Below, piece by piece: positions 62,060 to 64,000 of a stretch of DNA of 64,000 nt. The position numbers were made by a program, and so were the translations under genes. This stretch comes from an uncultured Alistipes sp. (lineage in GTDB: Bacteria; Bacteroidota; Bacteroidia; Bacteroidales; Rikenellaceae), in the NCBI RefSeq assembly GCF_910580175.1, contig NZ_CAJTXD010000001.1, forward strand, positions 62,001 to 126,000, in the 5' to 3' direction. Numbering within the stretch: position 1 is the first letter of the stretch; every line of letters starts with the position of its first letter. The notes beneath the pieces are model-generated. The model was not told the DNA's origin, made no database searches, and saw only the letters and a list, made by a program, of their open reading frames with translations.

Positions 62060-63673
62060 ATGAAGCCTTGGCGCTACATATGCGGATTGCTCTCCGCCCT
62101 GCTTCTGTCCGTGCTGCCGCCCGACTGTGCGGCAGCGCCGGACGGCGGCATGGTGGAAGTTCGGGGCCGGCTGATCGACATCCGCACGGCGGAAGCGGGC
62201 GCGGAAGTCTATCCGCAGTACAGACGCCACCGCTTCGGCCGCTCGCTGCCGCAGCGGCTCGCGGGCATGGACTATGCGGTCGGTCTGCGCGAATTCGCCG
62301 GCCCGCAGGCCGTGAGGGCATCCCGAGAATGCGACTTGCTGCTGGCGGTCGCCGACACGCTGCCGGACACCGTGCTGTGGCGGGCGACGGGCGAAGCGTT
62401 TTTTGTGAACCGCACCCGGTATCGGCTTTTCACGCGACGCTACGATACGCCGGGCGAGTGGATGCCGCTTCCGGCGCCGTGCGAAGGAGGCCCCTCGGCG
62501 ATGCTTTTCGCCCGCGAACTACGTGTTGCACAGACGGCGAAGGTGCCGGGCGTCGTGATCGCCCGGGTGCCGGAACTGCGCCGAACGCACATTACCAACC
62601 CGAATCTGATCGTTCTGCCGGACGGCAGCTATCTGGCCGCATGCAACGGTGTATTCAAACCGCGGCATGCGACGTTGTTCCGCTCGACCGACCGCGGTGA
62701 GAGCTGGAAGCGCTGGGCAGCGAGTCCGTGCCCGATCAATTTCTATTCGCTGTTCCTGCACGACAAGGCGCTCTACATGATGGGCACCTCGATCCCGAAA
62801 GGCAACGTCATAATCTGCCGTTCGGACGACAACGGACGCACGTGGTCGGCACCGGACGAGGAGACGGGCGAAGGAATCGTGCTGCGCGGGCGCTATCATT
62901 CGGCACCGGTGCCGGTGGTGGAACATGCCGGGCGCATCTGGCGGGCGATGGAGACCAATGAACCGGGCGAACCGCGCCGGGCGTTCGTGCTGTCGGCTCC
63001 GGTCGGGGCCGACCTGCTGCAAGCCGTGTCCTGGACAGCCTCCGAAGCGCTGGCCAGCGTACCGGAATGGATTGCGGAGAGCGACGAAAGAGGATTCCGC
63101 CAATGGATCGAAGGCAACGTGGCGATCGCGCCCGACGGAAAACTTGTCAACGTACTGCGGGTGGATGAACATCTGTACGGCCGTTCGGCGGCCATCGTGC
63201 ACATCAAGAATCCGCACAGACTCGCATTCGATCCGGCCCGGGACATCGTTGAAATGCCGGGCGGCGGGAAGAAATTCACGATCCGCTACGATTCGCTCTC
63301 GCGCCGCTACTGGGCGCTGGTGTCGGCCGTCGGAGAGGAATACAGAGGCGCCCGGCACGGAGGCATCTATGCAGACGGCATCCATTGCGGCCTGATCCGC
63401 AACACACTGGCGCTTGCCAGCTCGCCCGATCTGCGGGAGTGGCGGATCGAACGGATCGTAGTGGAGAGCGACAACCCCTTTTTCGACGGCTTCCAATATG
63501 CGGACTGGCGGTTCGACGGCGACGACATGGTGGCCGTGGTGCGGCTGGCCATGGAGGAAGAACGGGGACTCCCGACCCGACAGCACGACGCCAACTTCAT
63601 GAGCTTTTTCCGCATCCGCAACTTCCGCGAACCGGGGCTTCCGGAGCGGATCGTAACCCTGCACAAACCATAA
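62060..63673 (+). CDS. Sialidase-fold Asp-box propeller protein, paralogue 2
   Basis: This 537-aa protein has a signal peptide (YICGLLSALLLSVLPPDCAAA) without a convincing lipobox, so it is probably periplasmic. It follows paralogue 1 throughout: MVEVRGRLIDIRTAEAGAEV, Asp boxes STDRGESW (209-216) and SDDNGRTW (255-262), MPGGGKKFTIRYDSLSRRYW, FFDGFQYADWRFDGDD and RQHDANFMSFFRIRNFREPG. The FRIP motif is missing here too. Surface (paralogue 1) and periplasm (paralogue 2) versions would suit sequential attack on a polymer and then on its oligosaccharides. Confidence 0.78.
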   Translation: MKPWRYICGLLSALLLSVLPPDCAAAPDGGMVEVRGRLIDIRTAEAGAEVYPQYRRHRFGRSLPQRLAGMDYAVGLREFAGPQAVRASRECDLLLAVADTLPDTVLWRATGEAFFVNRTRYRLFTRRYDTPGEWMPLPAPCEGGPSAMLFARELRVAQTAKVPGVVIARVPELRRTHITNPNLIVLPDGSYLAACNGVFKPRHATLFRSTDRGESWKRWAASPCPINFYSLFLHDKALYMMGTSIPKGNVIICRSDDNGRTWSAPDEETGEGIVLRGRYHSAPVPVVEHAGRIWRAMETNEPGEPRRAFVLSAPVGADLLQAVSWTASEALASVPEWIAESDERGFRQWIEGNVAIAPDGKLVNVLRVDEHLYGRSAAIVHIKNPHRLAFDPARDIVEMPGGGKKFTIRYDSLSRRYWALVSAVGEEYRGARHGGIYADGIHCGLIRNTLALASSPDLREWRIERIVVESDNPFFDGFQYADWRFDGDDMVAVVRLAMEEERGLPTRQHDANFMSFFRIRNFREPGLPERIVTLHKP

Positions 63674-63687
63674 AACCCTACTGAACT

Positions 63688-64000
63688 ATGAAACCAGCAA
63701 TTCGAAAGCTATTCTTTCTGGCGGCGGCCTGCGTGCTGGCCGTTGCAGAAATTTCGGCGCAACCGATCTTGCGGCTGCCGTCGGTAATCGGCGACCACAT
63801 GGTGCTCCAGGAAAACACGACCGTGCGGCTGCACGGCTGGGCCGATCCCAATGCGACGATCACGGTAATCCCCTCGTGGGGCGAAGCCGTGACGGCCAAG
63901 GCGGGCTACGACACGAAGTGGGAAGTCGAATTCCATACTCCTGCGGCGACGTCGGAACCCTGCTCGATCACGTTCAAGACCAATAAAACGGAAAAGACGA
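63688..64000 (+). CDS. Sialate O-acetylesterase-like (SASA) protein, partial
   Basis: The first 104 codons, cut by the window end, give a signal peptide (IRKLFFLAAACVLAVAEISA) and the N-terminal module of SASA-type esterases: LRLPSVIGDHMVLQENTTVR, LHGWADPNATITV. The catalytic SGNH part lies beyond position 64000. These enzymes remove acetyl groups from sialic acids or from plant polysaccharides, so the name does not prove sialate as substrate. It follows paralogue 2 by 14 bp and extends the operon. Confidence 0.8.
   Translation, partial: MKPAIRKLFFLAAACVLAVAEISAQPILRLPSVIGDHMVLQENTTVRLHGWADPNATITVIPSWGEAVTAKAGYDTKWEVEFHTPAATSEPCSITFKTNKTEKT

Noticed and set aside
57384..62321. A 1645-codon open frame on the minus strand
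   Set aside because: It covers the end of susD, two lipoprotein genes and propeller 1, all clearly coded on the plus strand. Low stop frequency in GC-rich DNA explains it.
60480..63673. Annotation of the two propellers as GH33 sialidases
   Set aside because: Asp boxes alone do not prove a sialidase. The FRIP motif is absent in both, and no sialate catabolic set (nanE, nanK) is visible.

Overview
The window looks like a GC-rich member of the Bacteroidota, most probably Bacteroidales of the Alistipes/Rikenellaceae type. The evidence is a SusC/SusD pair, a TANFOR-like TonB barrel, a PorV/PorQ-like barrel, an Hc1-type small protein, Bacteroidota -7 boxes (TAnnTTTG) and no visible Shine-Dalgarno bias. 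No identity search could be run, so the genus is an inference.

Positions 1-36.6 kb are a housekeeping segment with genes on both strands. In order it holds an S41 processing protease (cut by the window start), hisS, ettA, a GT4 glycosyltransferase, a DUF368 membrane protein coupled to aroE and a TonB-C-like secreted protein, a DUF2007 gene divergent from dnaE, then trxA and an aldose-1-epimerase homologue, and htpG. A compact minus-strand block follows: thioesterase, a one-domain ribF, rex, a LysM/receptor-like protein, an epsilon-type exonuclease, dnaN and a nucleoside phosphorylase. Next are a GlmM-like mutase, an M20 peptidase and glmS, then DUF2461/glyA divergent from fabG. The gap after fabG holds a candidate structured RNA and tandem copies of a promoter-bearing repeat. 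After it come a PorV-like barrel, a low-molecular-weight phosphatase, DoxX, and a YtfJ-like/Omp85-like/phosphoethanolamine-transferase operon. A 57-aa Hc1-like gene closes the segment.

Positions 37.1-64 kb are a carbohydrate utilisation locus built around one LacI-family regulator. The left arm (minus strand) is a mutarotase-like protein, an AraB-type ribulokinase and a TonB-type barrel. The right arm (plus strand, 13 tightly packed genes running off the window) is an FG-GAP propeller protein, an alpha/beta hydrolase, a DapA/NanA-family aldolase, an SSS symporter, a Ser-type sulfatase, L-fucose isomerase, SusC, SusD, a DUF5017-like lipoprotein, a fimbrillin-DUF5017 fusion, two paralogous sialidase-fold proteins and a SASA-type esterase. 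The regulator and the left arm are read from two overlapping, mirror-image promoters with a LacI palindrome inside. Two more palindromes precede the right arm.

No gene visible in the locus belongs to a depolymerising glycoside hydrolase or lyase family that I recognise. The glycan-cleaving role may therefore lie in the uncharacterised propeller proteins. FucI with an AraB-type kinase, and no fuculose aldolase in view, makes D-arabinose as plausible a sugar as L-fucose. Leucine and glutamate codon choice on the plus strand also changes between about 36.5 and 42.8 kb.
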